Shown here one piece after another: positions 45,961 through 59,675 of a stretch of 64,000 nt of DNA. This DNA is from Polytrichum commune (taxonomy: Eukaryota; Streptophyta; Polytrichopsida; Polytrichales; Polytrichaceae). The notes under the pieces are model-generated. The model was not told where the DNA came from, searched no databases, and saw only the letters and a program-made list of their open reading frames with translations. A program made the translations under genes and the position numbers. The stretch lies in assembly GCA_950295325.1 (NCBI GenBank), contig OX485806.1:58833169-58897168 (forward strand), in the 5' to 3' direction. Position 1 is the stretch's first letter. Each line of letters begins with the position of its first letter.

Positions 45961-47800
45961 ATAACCAATCGAGGTTAAAGTAATATCATAATGAGGTCAT
46001 AACAAAGTTAGTCAAAGACTCATTCATTAATTGTTTTTATGTTTCAAAGTATTCGAGTCACGATTAATTAACTTCTTTTAGCAATATAGATATATTGTAT
46101 GCATTAGCATTTAGTAGCAGACATTCATATCATAAGTTAATAATATACTCATAAGCGAAATACTTCAAACATGTAGTTAATTAATCGTATTTCTTTTTGT
46201 GAGGGAAGTTATGTGATCAAAGAATGTGGAGAAGTATTTTAAGATTAATTTGTTATGTCTTAGTTGCTATCATGCACGATTTTTGGCTTCTTCTACTTAT
46301 CTCTTTCTCTCTCTTTTCTTTATAATTTGTCTTTTGTATCAACAACAATTTCCTCACATCTTTAACTACTCACTTTCAATGGTTAATTATTCATGCCTCA
46401 ATTTCCCAAGTCACTCACTCCTTTGTGTCGTACTTTCTATCATGATTTCGTTCCCTCAATTGTCTAAGTTCACCTTATATGAATCCTTATAAAATCTCTC
46501 GCAACTATCTCACCTCATGTGAGTGGCTATAATAATTTTTGACAACTATCTCACCTCATGTGAGTGACTATAGATCATCTCAAGTCTCAATTGTAATCGC
46601 TCAACTTGACTATGTCTAAGCTAAAACTTTACTTTGCCTCTACCTTGAATAACTTAGATGAAGGTGTGAGCTTGATGCTCTTGTATTCCAAAATGGTAAA
46701 GATACAAAGGACCTAGCTCTTGTGTAGCCTATCGACGTGAATAAGGTAAGGTGTTCAAATTCTAATCCCAACTTTATATATATATATTGAGAGGAGGTGT
46801 CTAACATGTGCCGTCCTCTTAATTATCATATCTTTAATCTTTCTAAAAAAATTGAAGATAGCTCTTCCGGACATCCTCGGAAAGAGTTCATATAATCTTT
46901 ATTTTCTTTACATTCAAAATGTGGAAGATTGTAGCGTAAAATCTACATATGTAATATCTAAGTAAGGGAGGATTCTTAAGGCCCTTAATTACTTCCACCT
47001 CCGTTTTTCTCACCTATGTGGCCTAGGCGAGTGTTTTACACCATGAAGCCCACTAATCCTAAGTGGCTTGCTATGTGGCAAACTAATTTTTCTAATAATG
47101 CTACTAATGTTTACTTGCCTGTTACATAACCTACTAATCTAAATGGCTTACTAATTTCGGCCATTTAACTTTACGTAGTTACTAATTTAACTATCTTCAT
47201 TAATTTGGTAACCGGTTCATTGGCCCTCGTAAACCTTATTATATAATCCTTCTCATGTGGTGATTTTGGTGATTCTCCCCTTTCGTCGTTGAGATCGTGG
47301 TGAACATGCATGATTCTGAAGGTAAAAAGAACTTTCAAGTTTTTCAATTCTCTATTTTTTCTCAGAACAAATGCCAATATCATTGCATGCCCTCCAATTG
47401 TACTCATTGAAGATGCTCTCAATGGCAAGGAAATTGATTGGCCCTAGTTCTTCTGTGACTACATGAAATTGGAAGTGATCACCCTGAAAAAACAACTGTA
47501 CAAGAATAAGACCATCAATTTGAGAATTTTCATAGGACCCCCACTCATTATGTTTTTGATTGGTGAAGATTTATTCATTATATAACAGAATATATAAGCA
47601 AGATTACTCATACCCTCAAAATCAGTAGAGGTACATGCTATCAAAAAAAAAATGAACCTGAGGCAGAGCATGCCAAAGGTGAGTCATCAGGAGCCAAAGA
47701 AATACCACACATATTGATAGCCATTGCTGAAACAATACACAACAAATGTTTTGAAAAAAAAAACTACACACAATGGAACTAACAAAGATTTTAGGATGCT
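45961..47800. other. No gene recognised
   Basis: AT-rich DNA with a direct repeat of ATCTCACCTCATGTGAGTG (46,507 and 46,549) and a short TA run near 46,780. Open frames here show no domain. Confidence 0.4.
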
Positions 47801-47819
47801 ACAAACATGCCAGTCAAAT

Positions 47820-49210
47820 ATTCAAAACCTTGTGAGCCCAATATGGCGCCCACATATGTTCTTAATCGCAAGGGGTTAACAAAACTTGGACTTTCATTTG
47901 TGTTCAAATATTCAAAAATATAAAAACAAGTTGTGTTCTTAGTTATTAGTTGAATTAAGTTGAAGCTAGGGTGTTAGTGCTTGAGTGCTAGAAGGAATTG
48001 TTAGAGTTAGTTAAAGGTTGGTTAATGGGGTTCCTAGGCTTAAAGGCTTAAGCTTAGTAAACGGGGTTCTATTAACCTATATAAATAATCACTAGATTTT
48101 GGCACATCCGCCTGTGGATGCGAGTTGTATGTAAGAGACTGGATTAAGGTCTGGACCAACCCGGGTTTGAATTCGGTTGGTTCCATTGACTGGTGCTATC
48201 CCAAGATGAGCTAGTGATAAAAGCAGGAATAGTCTATAGGCGGATACGGAGAAGAAGTTACTACATATGTGTAAGTAGAACCTTCTCAATTACTTTTCAT
48301 ATTTTAGAGGTATTTTACTTATATTCACCTAACCGCTCACGGTTTATTAAGGTTCGCGGGTTAATTAGAAAAGAAGTCAGTGGTTCAAATTAGATTTAAG
48401 TTAAGTTATTCGTATGAAAAAATCAAGATACTTGTGAAGGACACTAAGATGGCAACGAACGGAGGATGAAGACGAACGAATGAAGGATGACAACGAACGG
48501 TGGATGATGCTAAGCGGATGAAGCCGGACGGATGAAGACCGTTTGATCAAGTGGATGGAAGACCAAGACCGTTGGATCTAGGAATTTTAGGGATAACGGC
48601 TAGGGATGACGGCTACAGTATGACGGATGGCAATTCCAACCGTTAGATGTGGGTATGGTTAGATCTACGGCTAGTAAGGCTTGGTGATGGAAGGGGTAGT
48701 TCCCCGAAGGGAAGGGCGGAGGCTCATTCTTACTCTCTCACTATTGCGATTAATATTATCTTTGTCTCTATCTCTCCCTCACTAGGTAGATGAAGGCACA
48801 AAGTTCTTAGAAGGAAATAATAAGAATGTTTAGCAAAAGGATTTATGAATCCTATGAATGTTGAATGACAAGGTTGGAGTAGGCTTAGTGATAAGCTTGG
48901 TAATATGCCATGTGTGTTGTGATCAAGTAGTGAACCTCAGTGAGAGGTATTATATCATTAGATCTCTAGGTTAATATTATTTAGCCTACAACCTTGAACT
49001 TGAGTTTTTTTAAAAATTTGTGTGAGTGTGATACTCGAGTGTTTGTAAACACTTGAGTTTGAGTTAATAAAGGAAGAGGTGTCAAGTACACTGATTCACC
49101 AATTGGAATGGATATAAGTTACAACTGCTTACCAAGGCCAGTGGAGTTCATGTAAATGATGAGCTCTCACCCGGATTACGACGCTCAAGGGTGGGAGTTT
49201 AGGGCTGACA
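47820..49210 (+). mobile_element. LTR, family A, isolated copy
   Basis: Ends with GAGCTCTCACCCGGATTACG, then ACGCTCAAGGGTGGGAGTTT and AGGGCTGACA at 49,210, the terminal block of family A. GTGAGCCCAATATGGCGCCC near 47,830 matches the subterminal word at 29,447. AATAAA is present in TTAATAAAGG near 49,066. The start was not found, and no internal gypsy region is recognisable on either side; it is probably a solo or truncated LTR. Confidence 0.65.
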
Positions 49211-49985
49211 AACCTAGATCACACAAACAATTGATGAAATGGAGACTACTATCGGAATTAAAAAATACCACTTCAGAGCTGCAAAATAAGCTAAACTATT
49301 ACATGAAAAAATATGGTTTTGAAATTTTAGATTCAACAATTATAAAACCAATTAAAAGTTGCGACAAAGACAAATCAACAACTGGCCCTAATTTGTGAGA
49401 ACCAAGAATCCAATGTTACAAACTTAGTTCATCATGTCACTGTAGTTCAAGAAAATTACTACAATATTCATCAATGGCATGTTTATCGAGTGCCATCTGT
49501 GAAAAAAAATACTTGCTTTGCAATGTAGCCTAGAATTGGATGAAAATGCACTTAAAAGCTACCAATGTCAATTTCTGCCCCTACATAGTTTGGATTTTTC
49601 TATGTGCAAAATAAAAACAAGGATTTTGAACAAGTAATTTTACCTTCTACCATGACGATATTGCAAAAGTATTTGATACAAGTGGATCAAATCTCGTCTT
49701 GGTTTTCCTTGTGTTTGGCTAGTTCAAAGAGGACCTAACCTTATCGTTTGTGAGATTATGACGCTTGACAACATATGGCACACGAACAATTCTTTGGTAG
49801 TAATGAGGTCATTTGCTGCACAAATTCAAATCATTATCAAACCAATTGATCTGAAGAGGCATTTTTTTTGTAGAAATGACAAAACCACTCGTCGCAATTT
49901 TAACCAAGATAATTCCATTGCACAATTGAGTAGGTGGGATTTGTCTATTCTTATTGGAACCAATAGGACATAAGATTGCATAAGC
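49211..49985. other. No gene recognised
   Basis: AT-rich sequence, open frames without motifs. Possibly decayed internal retrotransposon DNA following the family A LTR. Confidence 0.35.
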
Positions 49986-50080
49986 ATAAACACTTATACA
50001 AAGGCATATGGACAATGTTTGGAGTGAGACATTGTCCTAGTGGTTTAATCAACATCCTACTCAAAAATAAAATGTTGTGA
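49986..50080 (-). mobile_element. Copia C1-type LTR fragment
   Basis: The word run ACAAAGGCATATGGACAATG, then TTTGGAGTGAGACATTGTCC, matches the LTRs at 14.7 and 18.1 kb. Only about 90 bases are recognisable. Confidence 0.55.
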
Positions 50081-51923
50081 ACTTATTAGCCATTCCATTT
50101 ATTTTCTAGAATTTTGAAATTATATCATTATCATTTTGAACATTTAAGAATTCAAACTTTGTTGAGTTGGTTTATTTTCTTCACATATTTTGTATGTTGC
50201 TAGAACAATGTACCTTAATTTCATATATTCCAAGTAAAAAAAAATTATTTGAAAACCAATTTTCCATAGTTGTAATATCAGAACAACGGTAATAGATCCA
50301 AATATTCACAGATTTCATTTTATTCCACGGTGTGAAGTCATCAAAATGACATATTTTCACTTTACCGCTCATGTCATAGTGTCATTGAGCCATTCCCTAT
50401 ATGCAATATGATCAAATATAGCTACGAAACAACAAAATGTTGGTTGAGATTTGGCAATCATGAAAAACAAGGCCGTTCAAATTTCATTGCTTGATTGCTT
50501 ACAAAAATTACCATAAAAAAACAACACAAAGGTTGAATAGCTTTGAAAAGCATATATGTTAGTTTTGGCCATAATGCAAAGCCATGGGTGTTTCATGTAT
50601 AGTGGTCTTTGGGAATTTTAAAAATTCATTTTACATACTATTGTGCCAAATTTGTCATAAAAAAACCCACGCTTGGAGCCATATGATTGCAAACAACCTC
50701 AGATGGATTTGAGTTGAAGTGCAGTGTGATGGGTGACCATTTTGCATGATTTGTATAACACTTTATTATATCGTAAGAATTCAGGCGGAGACTAGGGCTT
50801 TGCGATGGAATTCTTGACTCAATGCATTCAATATAAAATATGCATTCGCATACAAACTAGTGTGGACAAAATACATCCAAATTGTTTGGTAGTCAATATA
50901 ATTCCATCAAACAACTGGTGGTTTCGAGAAGTTTGGGATATATTTGGTGTTTATTTTTTTAATCAATCTAATCTACATTGTATATTAATAGATTATTGGT
51001 TTGTGGGTCATTCTTCATATAAATATTTTCTTTTAAGTGGATATGTGGAAATATGTTAAGATGAGTCAAAGAGTTTGTTTGGTTTTTTAACCTATTGAGA
51101 TGACTCAAGAATTTTGTTCTTTTGATTTTGCTAATCCTTGGGAATAAAGTTTGTGCAATCATTATGACAAATTGAGTAGAAAATAAGCAATTGATTCTAT
51201 TGATCATCCTGATAATATCAAACTTTGTAGTAATTGCATGCTTGGCTCAATTTAAGGACATGATGAATACTCCAATTTGCATATTCAAACCAAACTTGAT
51301 TTTTTTGAGCCAAAACATAAGGAGTGTTGAACTTTTGTAAAAATGCGGTGCTTGGGTGATGGGGATTCAAGAAAATATAGTGGGTCTTTGCTACTTTAAT
51401 GGTTTGACATAATAAAAAGTAGAAAAAAAAAAAAATTGTTGCGCCAAAAATTACCTTAAATTTGCCCCAATTGATTTTTTCTTTTATTGTTTTATTGGGT
51501 TCAAGAAACTTAGGTTATGAATCCCCCTTCTCCATCTTGATCTATCATTGGAGATGATAAATTGGGCACAATATGAAGGTTCAAATTGTACATATGTTTA
51601 ATTGATTAGTAGAAGGTTTAATAAATATTTGAACAAACTGACTAGAAATAAATTGGCTGGAGCGGAATTACATCATTTGAATAAATAATTACCAATTACT
51701 ACACCAAATTGCAAATGGATGAGCTCGGTTGAGTGGTATCAGTTGAAGATGGACTTGCACATGTTAATGGATTAAATAAGATTCAAGCTAGAATTTTTTT
51801 GAATTTGCCAGTAGTGTGAAAGGAATGGCTCTCAATCTAGAAAATGAGATTGTAGGAATTGTTATATTTGGTAGTAATACTAATACTAAAAATAGAAACA
51901 TTGTCAAACACACCATATCTATT
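50081..51923. other. No gene recognised
   Basis: AT-rich; a plus-strand open frame at 50,805-51,059 has no recognised motif. Confidence 0.35.
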
Positions 51924-54199
51924 TGATGGACGCCGTGGGTCGTTCCCTTGCAATTTAGCTCAAGAAGACTCACGGTGAGACATCACGTAAATTTATATTC
52001 GCTTGAGAACTACCGTGCCTCATTAATATGTTCGGTCTTGAATTAATAATCCCTCTCTTCTCCTTATGATATGAATATAATTATTGGAGTGAGCACAATC
52101 TCATTATCTTAATTCTTACTCTCAATGTAAGGCATCATTGATAATAAGAACCATTAGATTTAAAGAAAGCTTCAAGAGGTGTAACACTATCCTTGATCAT
52201 AATATAGTTTTCAATAAGTTATATGAATCCTTAAGGTTCGTAGTTAATAAACATCAATCACACAAATGATAGTAATCTTATAATGACGAAGAATATTCTC
52301 ATATTCTTGAGTCTTCCTTTTTAAGCTCAAGTGTTACTACTTATAATATTGTAACTTGACAAATATGCATATAGTAGTTATAAGTTCATGAACACTTCAT
52401 TAATTGTTTTGCAATGTCACGTTTAACTTCAAAGTGTTTCTTGATGACGATAGTAATTATAACTCTCTTGAGGTTTACTCAAGAGAAAAGAATTCTTCTT
52501 CAATTATTAATGACATCCAACAACTCACAAAGTATCTTAAAAGAAAGAGGTTCAATAACAATTGTAGTAAGTAGATTATCTTATATCAATATTACTTCAT
52601 TCATATGTATTCAAACTTTGATATGAATTTATGTCTTCATCGTTCTTGTCAATCATAAGTTCAACAATCAATATGTAGTATAATATGTGTAATACTTATA
52701 AGTCGATTATGTAGTTATAATAATAAGCTCCTCCTCTTTTGAAGGAGTTTGTATTCGTTAAGAGGTTTTCATTTTAATCATTCATGCATTATAATTTTTC
52801 AAGCATTCAATCACATGTATATTTATAATTCCCTTTTGAGGAGATCAATGATAAGTTCCGCTTTGAGAGATAATCTTGCTTCCTTCACTCAAGTTGTATA
52901 AATTGGTAATTGCTTTCTCAAATCGATCTCTCTCAAAGTTCCATTGATTCTCCAAAATGTCTTGAGCGCTTTGTTCTCACCCTCACACTATCTTTTGAGT
53001 TCTTTATCAAAAGATTCTACTCAATCTACTCTACTCTCGGTTGTTCAATCACTCAAGTTCCAAGTACCGCTTGACAAACTTTGTAAGACAATTTGAGAGA
53101 GAGGTAGAAAGGTCACACGCATTTGTAGAAAAGATAAGTGTATTGCAAAAGTTCCTCGAGAGGAGAGTTACAAAAGCTTCAAGTGATTCTTGACACTCAA
53201 ATTTAAGATAACTTCGTTGTGTATAAAATGAGGTAATAGTCTCCTAATTTGCTTCCCTTATATAGTCTTTTCTTCCTATCCAAAATCTATACTAAGAGTG
53301 GTTGTTAACTTCTACTTTCCTAGATACTTACTATCTTTGATATATGTAGATGATTCCTATCCTAAACGGTTATAACCGTTTCACCATTTGAATGTTCAAG
53401 TCTCTAAGATTCTACTATATCCTTGTCATGGCTACATTGTAATTCCTTTTGAGAATTTAATCAAGTCTTCACATTTGCTTGATTCCAATGATTTGTATTA
53501 AACATACTAGTAGAATCTATCCTTGTCCTATATGCTCATAATGCATATCCAATATTTATACATTCCATAATCATGTTCTCAAAGATTGCCACATTCCTAT
53601 ATACTCCATCATAATGCCCCTTTATCATAATTGTTGATTCTCAAAATCTTACAAATCTAATTACTTGTATAATTATAATCTTTTATCTTCAAAATCCTTC
53701 TTCCCTATATGTTCCCTAATTGCCCCTAACATATCCTCCCTTAATACGTAAAATCCTAACTTTTGTCTAAACACTTAGTTCCCTTTGTTAATTCGGCCAG
53801 CACCCTATGGCCGTGAGTAGTGGATCCTGTCGCCGCGCGTACGCCACGTATTCCCGTGGTGGCTCTATTCCCGTGGCCGAGGTCGGGGTACATGTGTCGG
53901 GTCGGGGTCTGGTCCTTGTCTTTCTCGGCATTTGGCTCTCTTCCTCCCTTCGCTAGTGCTATGCTAACGTATATTGGGCCTCTTCAGGGCCTATCTTTCT
54001 CTGTTAATCTCAATTTGCTTTAAGTCTTTGCTTTGTTTGATCTCAACCAGCTTCTCCCTCTACGCTTTGCTCTGTTTGATCTCAATTGCTTCATAATGTT
54101 AGTACTCAACCTTTGATCTTAATTAGCTTCAAACCAACTTCTTCCTCTACCCTTTGCTCTGTTCGATCTCAATTTGCTTCATAATGTTGGTACTCAACA
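51924..54199 (-). mobile_element. Solo LTR, family B, minus orientation; 5-bp TSD CTATT
   Basis: Reverse-orientation partner of 43,526-45,615. On the plus strand it starts TGATGGACGCCGTGGGTCG and ends GTTGGTACTCAACA. The flanks are CTATT at 51,919-51,923 and CTATT at 54,200-54,204, different from the duplication of the other copy. A TATATAAG lies at 53,258-53,265 (minus). It is 2,276 bp; part of the extra length is an 89-bp duplication at its U3 end. Confidence 0.92.
54092..54199. repeat. 89-bp tandem duplication at the U3 end of the family B LTR
   Basis: CATAATGTTAGTACTCAAC (from 54,092) and CATAATGTTGGTACTCAAC (from 54,181) are 89 bases apart, and TTTGCTCTGTTxGATCTCAA recurs in register. 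A third, weaker copy lies near 54,020. Confidence 0.8.
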
Positions 54200-54204
54200 C
54201 TATT

Positions 54205-55850
54205 GTGAATGTTCATGTGGAAAGAACTTTGTTAGGTCATGTGGTTGAGGCTTTAGGAATATTTGTCGATGGAACAAATTCTTGAGATGATGCAAAACAA
54301 AAATATATAGAAATTAAACCTCCCAAGATTATTGCATGTAAACATGTTTACAAACACATGCAAACATGATAAAAAAACAATATATAGTTTGGTTTCTATA
54401 GGTCATGGTCAACGAGAACTTATAATAAGATATAGACAAATTGGAAAAATTACTATCGCTATTGATATTATACTTAACCAAAAGTAGTGTAACGCACAAG
54501 GCACCTTAGATAGTGATAATTTGTACTATGTGTATGTAATGATTGAACAACAATGTTCAACCATGACACAATTAAATAAGATTTTCTCAAAAGCGGGTGC
54601 TTTGGAATATTGCATCATTATAGCAACTACTATTTTACATCTTGCTCCTCTGCAAATTTTAGCGTCATATTCAAGTTGTGCTATGGGAGGATATTTTTGA
54701 CATAACAAAATGCATGAATTAATCATTTATAAAGGCCTTTCAAAGCAATCCATGGCATATCTACAAATATCATTATTACAATGACCATTATGTTACACTA
54801 TGCGATGTCGTCAGTCACATCTATCCGTGGGATTTTCATTCATTTAGATTTGATTGAATGAATCCTAGAAATTGAACAGATGCTCTTAAGGCTAATAGCC
54901 AATAGGGTTGGGGGGCTTTTTATTTTAAAAAAGAAATCAATCAAAGAAATATATTGGGAGGGGCGTTCACAAATCTTATTCGAGGTAACATTCTTGGGTT
55001 TATGAAAGAATTTTTGCAAAAGCATTTGGCAAGGTTGTTTTCATTAATCAATAACAAAAGTTGGGGGCTTGGAGACAATCCAATACCAACATCCATAGAC
55101 ACCTTATAAAAAATTAAGGTGTTTGAATTTCGGAAGACGTGGAGCATCCAAAGGAGAGTTTGTGGGAACATCCAAAAACACGCGGAGGGCGTGGGATTTT
55201 TCTTTCATATCAACTTAGGAGAGGTACTTGGCATAAGAGGGTGCTTTCCTTTTCTTTTGATTAAAAAAAGAAAGAAAATGCACTTAAAAAACCACATACT
55301 TAAATTCTTGATAGGTAAGTTGGTTGACATTGGGGTTCATTTAGAACCTGTGGGGCATGAGATTGGTGAGGGATTGCCACTAAGAATTTTGTGGTATGTG
55401 GAATCACTGTTCGACCTAGAAAAAATAAATCTTAAGGTCGAATTATGTTTAGAAACACAAATTTATGATAGGGTATCGTGGGGGTGAGGTTGAAGTGACG
55501 AGGGATGAGATCTATGTATGTGGACCTAGTGAGCGGTGCCATAAGGTTGGTGGTGGTTGCAAGTGCAAGTTGTTTTTTATATTTTTTCCTTTTACATTGA
55601 CAACATATTAGTGTAAGTTGTTGGCTTTAGTAACCGGGCTCAATGTGGATTTATGATTATAAATTGGAGCCAACATTATCATTTCCTGTCTCTTGGTGTA
55701 TTGGAAGGTCGATTATTTGGCCTCTCATAAATTGAACGAGTGATAGTTTTTTAGCCTACTTCAGCATGAGAATCTACCACCCGAACTCACGTTCTTTGGA
55801 TGGGGTATTTGACGATATGAAGGAGGAGACGCGAGGAATTTATGAATAGT
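54205..55850. other. No gene recognised
   Basis: Open frames exist (for example 55,119-55,487 plus), but I cannot tie them to a family. The region may be the upstream part of the gag-containing retroelement that follows. Confidence 0.35.
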
Positions 55851-55859
55851 CTTCCAGTC

Positions 55860-56840
55860 AAACATGGATCATATCTCTGCAAATTTGGAAAATCCGGTTC
55901 AGGTGATTGATGAAGAAAAAACGTCAACGCAATACCAATTGTTATGATTGGTATGCATTCGAGCTTTTACCTATCATTTGGAGCATGAAACGCTTCAGAC
56001 TTATGAACAATGAAGAGATGCTCATTGGATGAAGTTGCGTCAAGTGGAGTAATACTAGGAAACTCAAGTGTAGTTGGTTTTTGCATTGAAAAAATGCACG
56101 GTTTCCAATACATTGGCCGCTCCTACGGTTAAAACGGAACAAACATAAGGCACATTTATAGTAGATATGAAGGGTAGTTTCCTTGGAGAATCTAAGTAAT
56201 TTTATTTTTAATCCTTTACAATAATTTTATCTCCATTTGGAGGAGGATTACGAAGGTTTTCGTCAGGATCAATATAGAAGGATTATACACCTTGTATCAT
56301 GTACACAAGGTTGGCAAGATTTTCTAGGAAGTTTGGAATTTTTTTTGGGGAAAACCAATTGGTGAAGGTTTTTTTTATCAACGATTGACAAACGCCTCAT
56401 TAATTGAGCGTTATCCATGATCATCATGGACTATGGTAGGCGGGTGACACTTGCATTTGCCATTATGGAGCAGTACGATTGTGCCCTCTGTCAGCACAAT
56501 GCCACTGGTTTGGTATCTTTGCTAGTGGATTTTAGCAAATCCCGAAAGACTCCGATCACGATTCTAGGATTGGTAGAGATGGAGGTGGATAAGACCTTAT
56601 ATTGTTGTTCTTTTGGGGAGTCGGCCCACGCTAAGAAATATCATCCTTTAAAGCTAATGAAGGCCCATACCGTGAATAATCCAAAGCGGAAGCCAGTTGT
56701 TACCGCTAAGGATTCGACAAAAGAAGATGGTAAACCTTTACCGAAGCAATTGAAATGTTCCCACTATGGGTGAAATAATTACACGGTGGAAAACCACTTC
56801 ACTTTCCAAAAAATTGGAGGTAAAGATTGGCGTCTTGGAG
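55860..56840 (+). pseudogene. Retrotransposon gag remnant with two decayed zinc knuckles
   Basis: An open frame from 56,417 ends in CCSFGESAHAKKYHP and, about 40 residues later, KCSHYG-stop-NNYTVENHF. These fit two CCHC knuckles (CxxCGExxHxxxxC and CxxCGxxNHTVExxF) with several zinc ligands replaced. Upstream (55,860-56,100) the sequence is Glu-rich and gag-like. This is most likely a gypsy gag. It is separated from the RT remnant at 58.8 kb by a family C LTR, so it need not be the same element. Confidence 0.55.
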
Positions 56841-57607
56841 GAGAGGTATTGGTGGTGATGAAGAGAGGCCAGAATCTATTCTCAGGAAGTGATTATAGGA
56901 ATTTAAGAAACCATGTGAGATACAAAATAAGATGAATTTAATCCGTTGAGGGTAAAAATTATAATTTCGTTAGATCTACCATGGCATTGGAAATATGTCC
57001 CCTACATGATTATATGTAAAATAGGGTGATGAATAATTCTTTCATTTTAGTAATCATTAGAAAAAAATAAGGTTATAGATATTAAATTCCCCTAAAAGTG
57101 TGCAGTAAGATCAATAAGATAAATATGGCTTTTGTATTTGAATGCAATTTTTTTGGGAGTAGGTAGTCTTACAAAATTATATGTCTTATTTTGTTCTATC
57201 CGTGTTTATAACTTATCTATGTTAGCTTGTATATTTTATTATTTCCATATTTATTGGTAACTTTTTAATTAGTATCCAAATGCTATTGGTTGTGTTTTTA
57301 ATGATTTAGGATTGGCATAATTAATCGAAACCAATTGAATGACAAGACGGATGGTATGGAATGTTTTTTGCTCACATAATTGATTTTGCAATGCTATATT
57401 ATTCCATCCATTATTTGGTACTTATATGATTTATTTAAAAAATATGGTGCCAAAAATTAACCTATTTAAATAATTACAAATAAATATAGGGTGCTTAAAA
57501 TATGTCAAAATAGCTTCATATCTAGAAATAGACCATGAACAAATATTGAGAGGTGCATAAATATCCCCCCCTTAAATACTCCATTATCACATGTGATTAC
57601 AAAATGT
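56841..57607. other. No gene recognised
   Basis: AT-rich decayed sequence after gag; no RT or protease motif seen. Confidence 0.35.
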
Positions 57608-58518
57608 AAAGGGGTGTCATCGCCCCGGGACTCTATTATTGGCATTGAGGTTGGAGGCATGGTTAATGCCTCCTTCTCTCAATAGCAATTAGAGTGTCGC
57701 GCACCTCTCCATGAAGTGTGCCCGAAACACCATGAGCACAAGGGGGACTCCGGTGATTCTAAAATGCCCAAGAACACCTTAATCGGAGGTATGAGCTAGG
57801 AGTTATGGCAATTTGAGAAGGGCGCTATCCCGGGACAAGCCCTGGTACAGCAGTGCCTGGGAGTGATTCCCGAGACTGCCAAGGTTTGAACATGCATAAC
57901 TTCCTTAATACTTGCCTGAATGGGGCAAGTGAGGAGTTCATCGGCATCTACGGGAAGCGTAAATGAAGTTGTAGTGGTTGCTTGATACCATCAAACATCA
58001 TACAAGGAAGTTATGATGGTCTGAAGCTGTTGGGGGCTTCTAGGCCCAGCGGCTAAGGGAAAATGTCTACTTGGCCCCAACTCTTGGCAGAGAAACAATA
58101 GGTTTCTTGACGGTGGGGTAGGGGCCCCGCGTAGAGTCCTAGAGGCTTATATGGGTGAGGTGGTGTGGCCTCACCCACCCGAGGACGAACGGCATGACTT
58201 CCATGGGCTTTGGCCCAATGTGAAGGCATAGTTGCCTAGTATGCTTCGGGTTGTTGTATTGTTGCTCGAGCAATGCAATGATCAACATAAGATTGGACTT
58301 CCATGAATGGAAGTCCACATCTAGGAATGGGTTACCGATTAAGGGGTGAGTCCTAAAAGCAAAGTAGGAGGGTTGGTTCCCCTCTTATGAACTATAAAAG
58401 TCCGGGGTAGGAGGAGCTAACCATAAGCATGGCAGAATGGGAAGGGTTAGCACTTGTAACCTTTGCTAGAAACGAAAATTGGCAAGATTGTTAAGGGAGC
58501 TAGATAGGGTTGCGATAT
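57608..58518 (+). mobile_element. LTR, family C, near complete, with upstream polypurine tract
   Basis: AAAGGGG (57,608-57,614) is followed by TGTCATCGCCCC, a polypurine tract and LTR start. The end is placed at about 58,518 by comparison with 59,946, where the same LTR ends just before a primer-binding site. Length is about 904 bp. It carries the near-palindrome at 58,295-58,316. The polypurine tract suggests a 3' LTR, yet RT sequence follows it, so the locus is rearranged. Confidence 0.7.
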
Positions 58519-58525
58519 AGAATTT

Positions 58526-59645
58526 GTGCCAACATCAGGTGGTTCCCCTTTGTTAGAGAGGGAGACCACAAAGTTTGATGATTGGCCATTGGAATTAAGC
58601 CCTTATTTCAATGGTGTTGAGGCACAAAAGGTACGAGCATTCATTTGCTTGTACTGTAGGTGTGTTGTTTTTAGCCTTCAGGATCTTGAAAGCTATAAAG
58701 AAAAATCCATTTACATTTTTCTGGAGGATGACCATCTTATTTTTCAGAAACCTTAAAGGCTTAGTGTTTCCAAGATGATTAGTGTTCAGGCTCATTGTCG
58801 AGAGCTCTTGGCAGCAAGGATAATGAAACTCTCGAACGAGGAGAATGCATGTGCTACGGTTATGCCATCTAAGAATGATATATCAAACAATTGGACAGAG
58901 AAGCGGATGTGCAAAGATCACCATTTACTTATCCGAAAAACTAAGTTGGATCGGTATCCCATGCCAATCCCGAAGGAGTTGTTAGATGCCATCTGATTTT
59001 TCTCAAGTCTTCAGCACCTTGGACTTGAGATCCGGCTATTACCAACTCCCATTACTTGCGGGAGATAAAGTAGAAACCGCATTGTGGGAAATTGATCAGG
59101 ATGGGAATGATCAACTATATCACTAGAAGTTTCTTCTATTTGGCATGAAGAATGCACTTGCTAAGTTTTGTAGAATGATGGACCAGGTCCTCTTAGGCTT
59201 GCCCTTTACTCGATGTTACATTGATGACGTGATCATCTTTAGCAAAACACCACAAAAGCATGTGAGGCATCTGCAAACCATTTCTGAACGGTTGTAGCAG
59301 TGGGAATTGCGTTTGTACCATGGCAAATGTAAGTTTTTCCACGACCGGCTGACATATCTAGGTCATATGATTATTCAAAGAGATCTTGGGGTGTAACAAA
59401 CAAAGGTGGATGCCTTGCAAAAGATCTCGACATTGATCGATGTGCCAAGACTTCGTGCTTTCTGGGGCTTAGCGAATTAGTCTCGACAATTTGTCAAAAA
59501 CTTTAGCTTAATCGCCAAGCTTCTTACCATTCTCACGAACAAGGACCAACCTTGGACTTAGGGTCGTGAGCAATAGTTGGCATTTGAGACATTAAAGCAG
59601 AGAGGGTTTAGGGTCGAGTTCTTCGACGTCCTGATGTCTCCAAAT
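58526..59645 (+). pseudogene. Ty3/gypsy reverse transcriptase remnant
   Basis: Recognisable RT blocks in order: NWTEKRMCKDHHLLIRKTK and DRYPMPIPKEL (58,890-58,990), FSTLDLRSGYYQLPLL (59,010-59,060), FGMKNALAKFCRMMDQVL (59,138-59,191), and CYIDDVIIFSKT with the catalytic YIDD intact at 59,218-59,229. Then LYHGKCKFFHDRLTYLGHMI, and a connection to RNase H: LRAFWGLAN, FSLIAKLLTILT, DQPWT, AFETLKQ. Stops and frame changes interrupt each block. RNase H and integrase do not follow; the sequence stops where an LTR fragment begins. Confidence 0.85.
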
Positions 59646-59675
59646 TTGTCTAGTTGCATACATATTGAGGTTCAT

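Noticed and set aside
43526..54199. A single giant foldback element or long-terminal-inverted-repeat transposon
   Set aside because: Each arm has its own, different 5-bp target duplication and LTR-type TG...CA ends, so two separate solo LTR insertions explain the data better.
55119..55487. A 122-codon plus-strand open frame as a gene
   Set aside because: No recognisable domain, start context or splice sites, and it lies among retrotransposon remnants.
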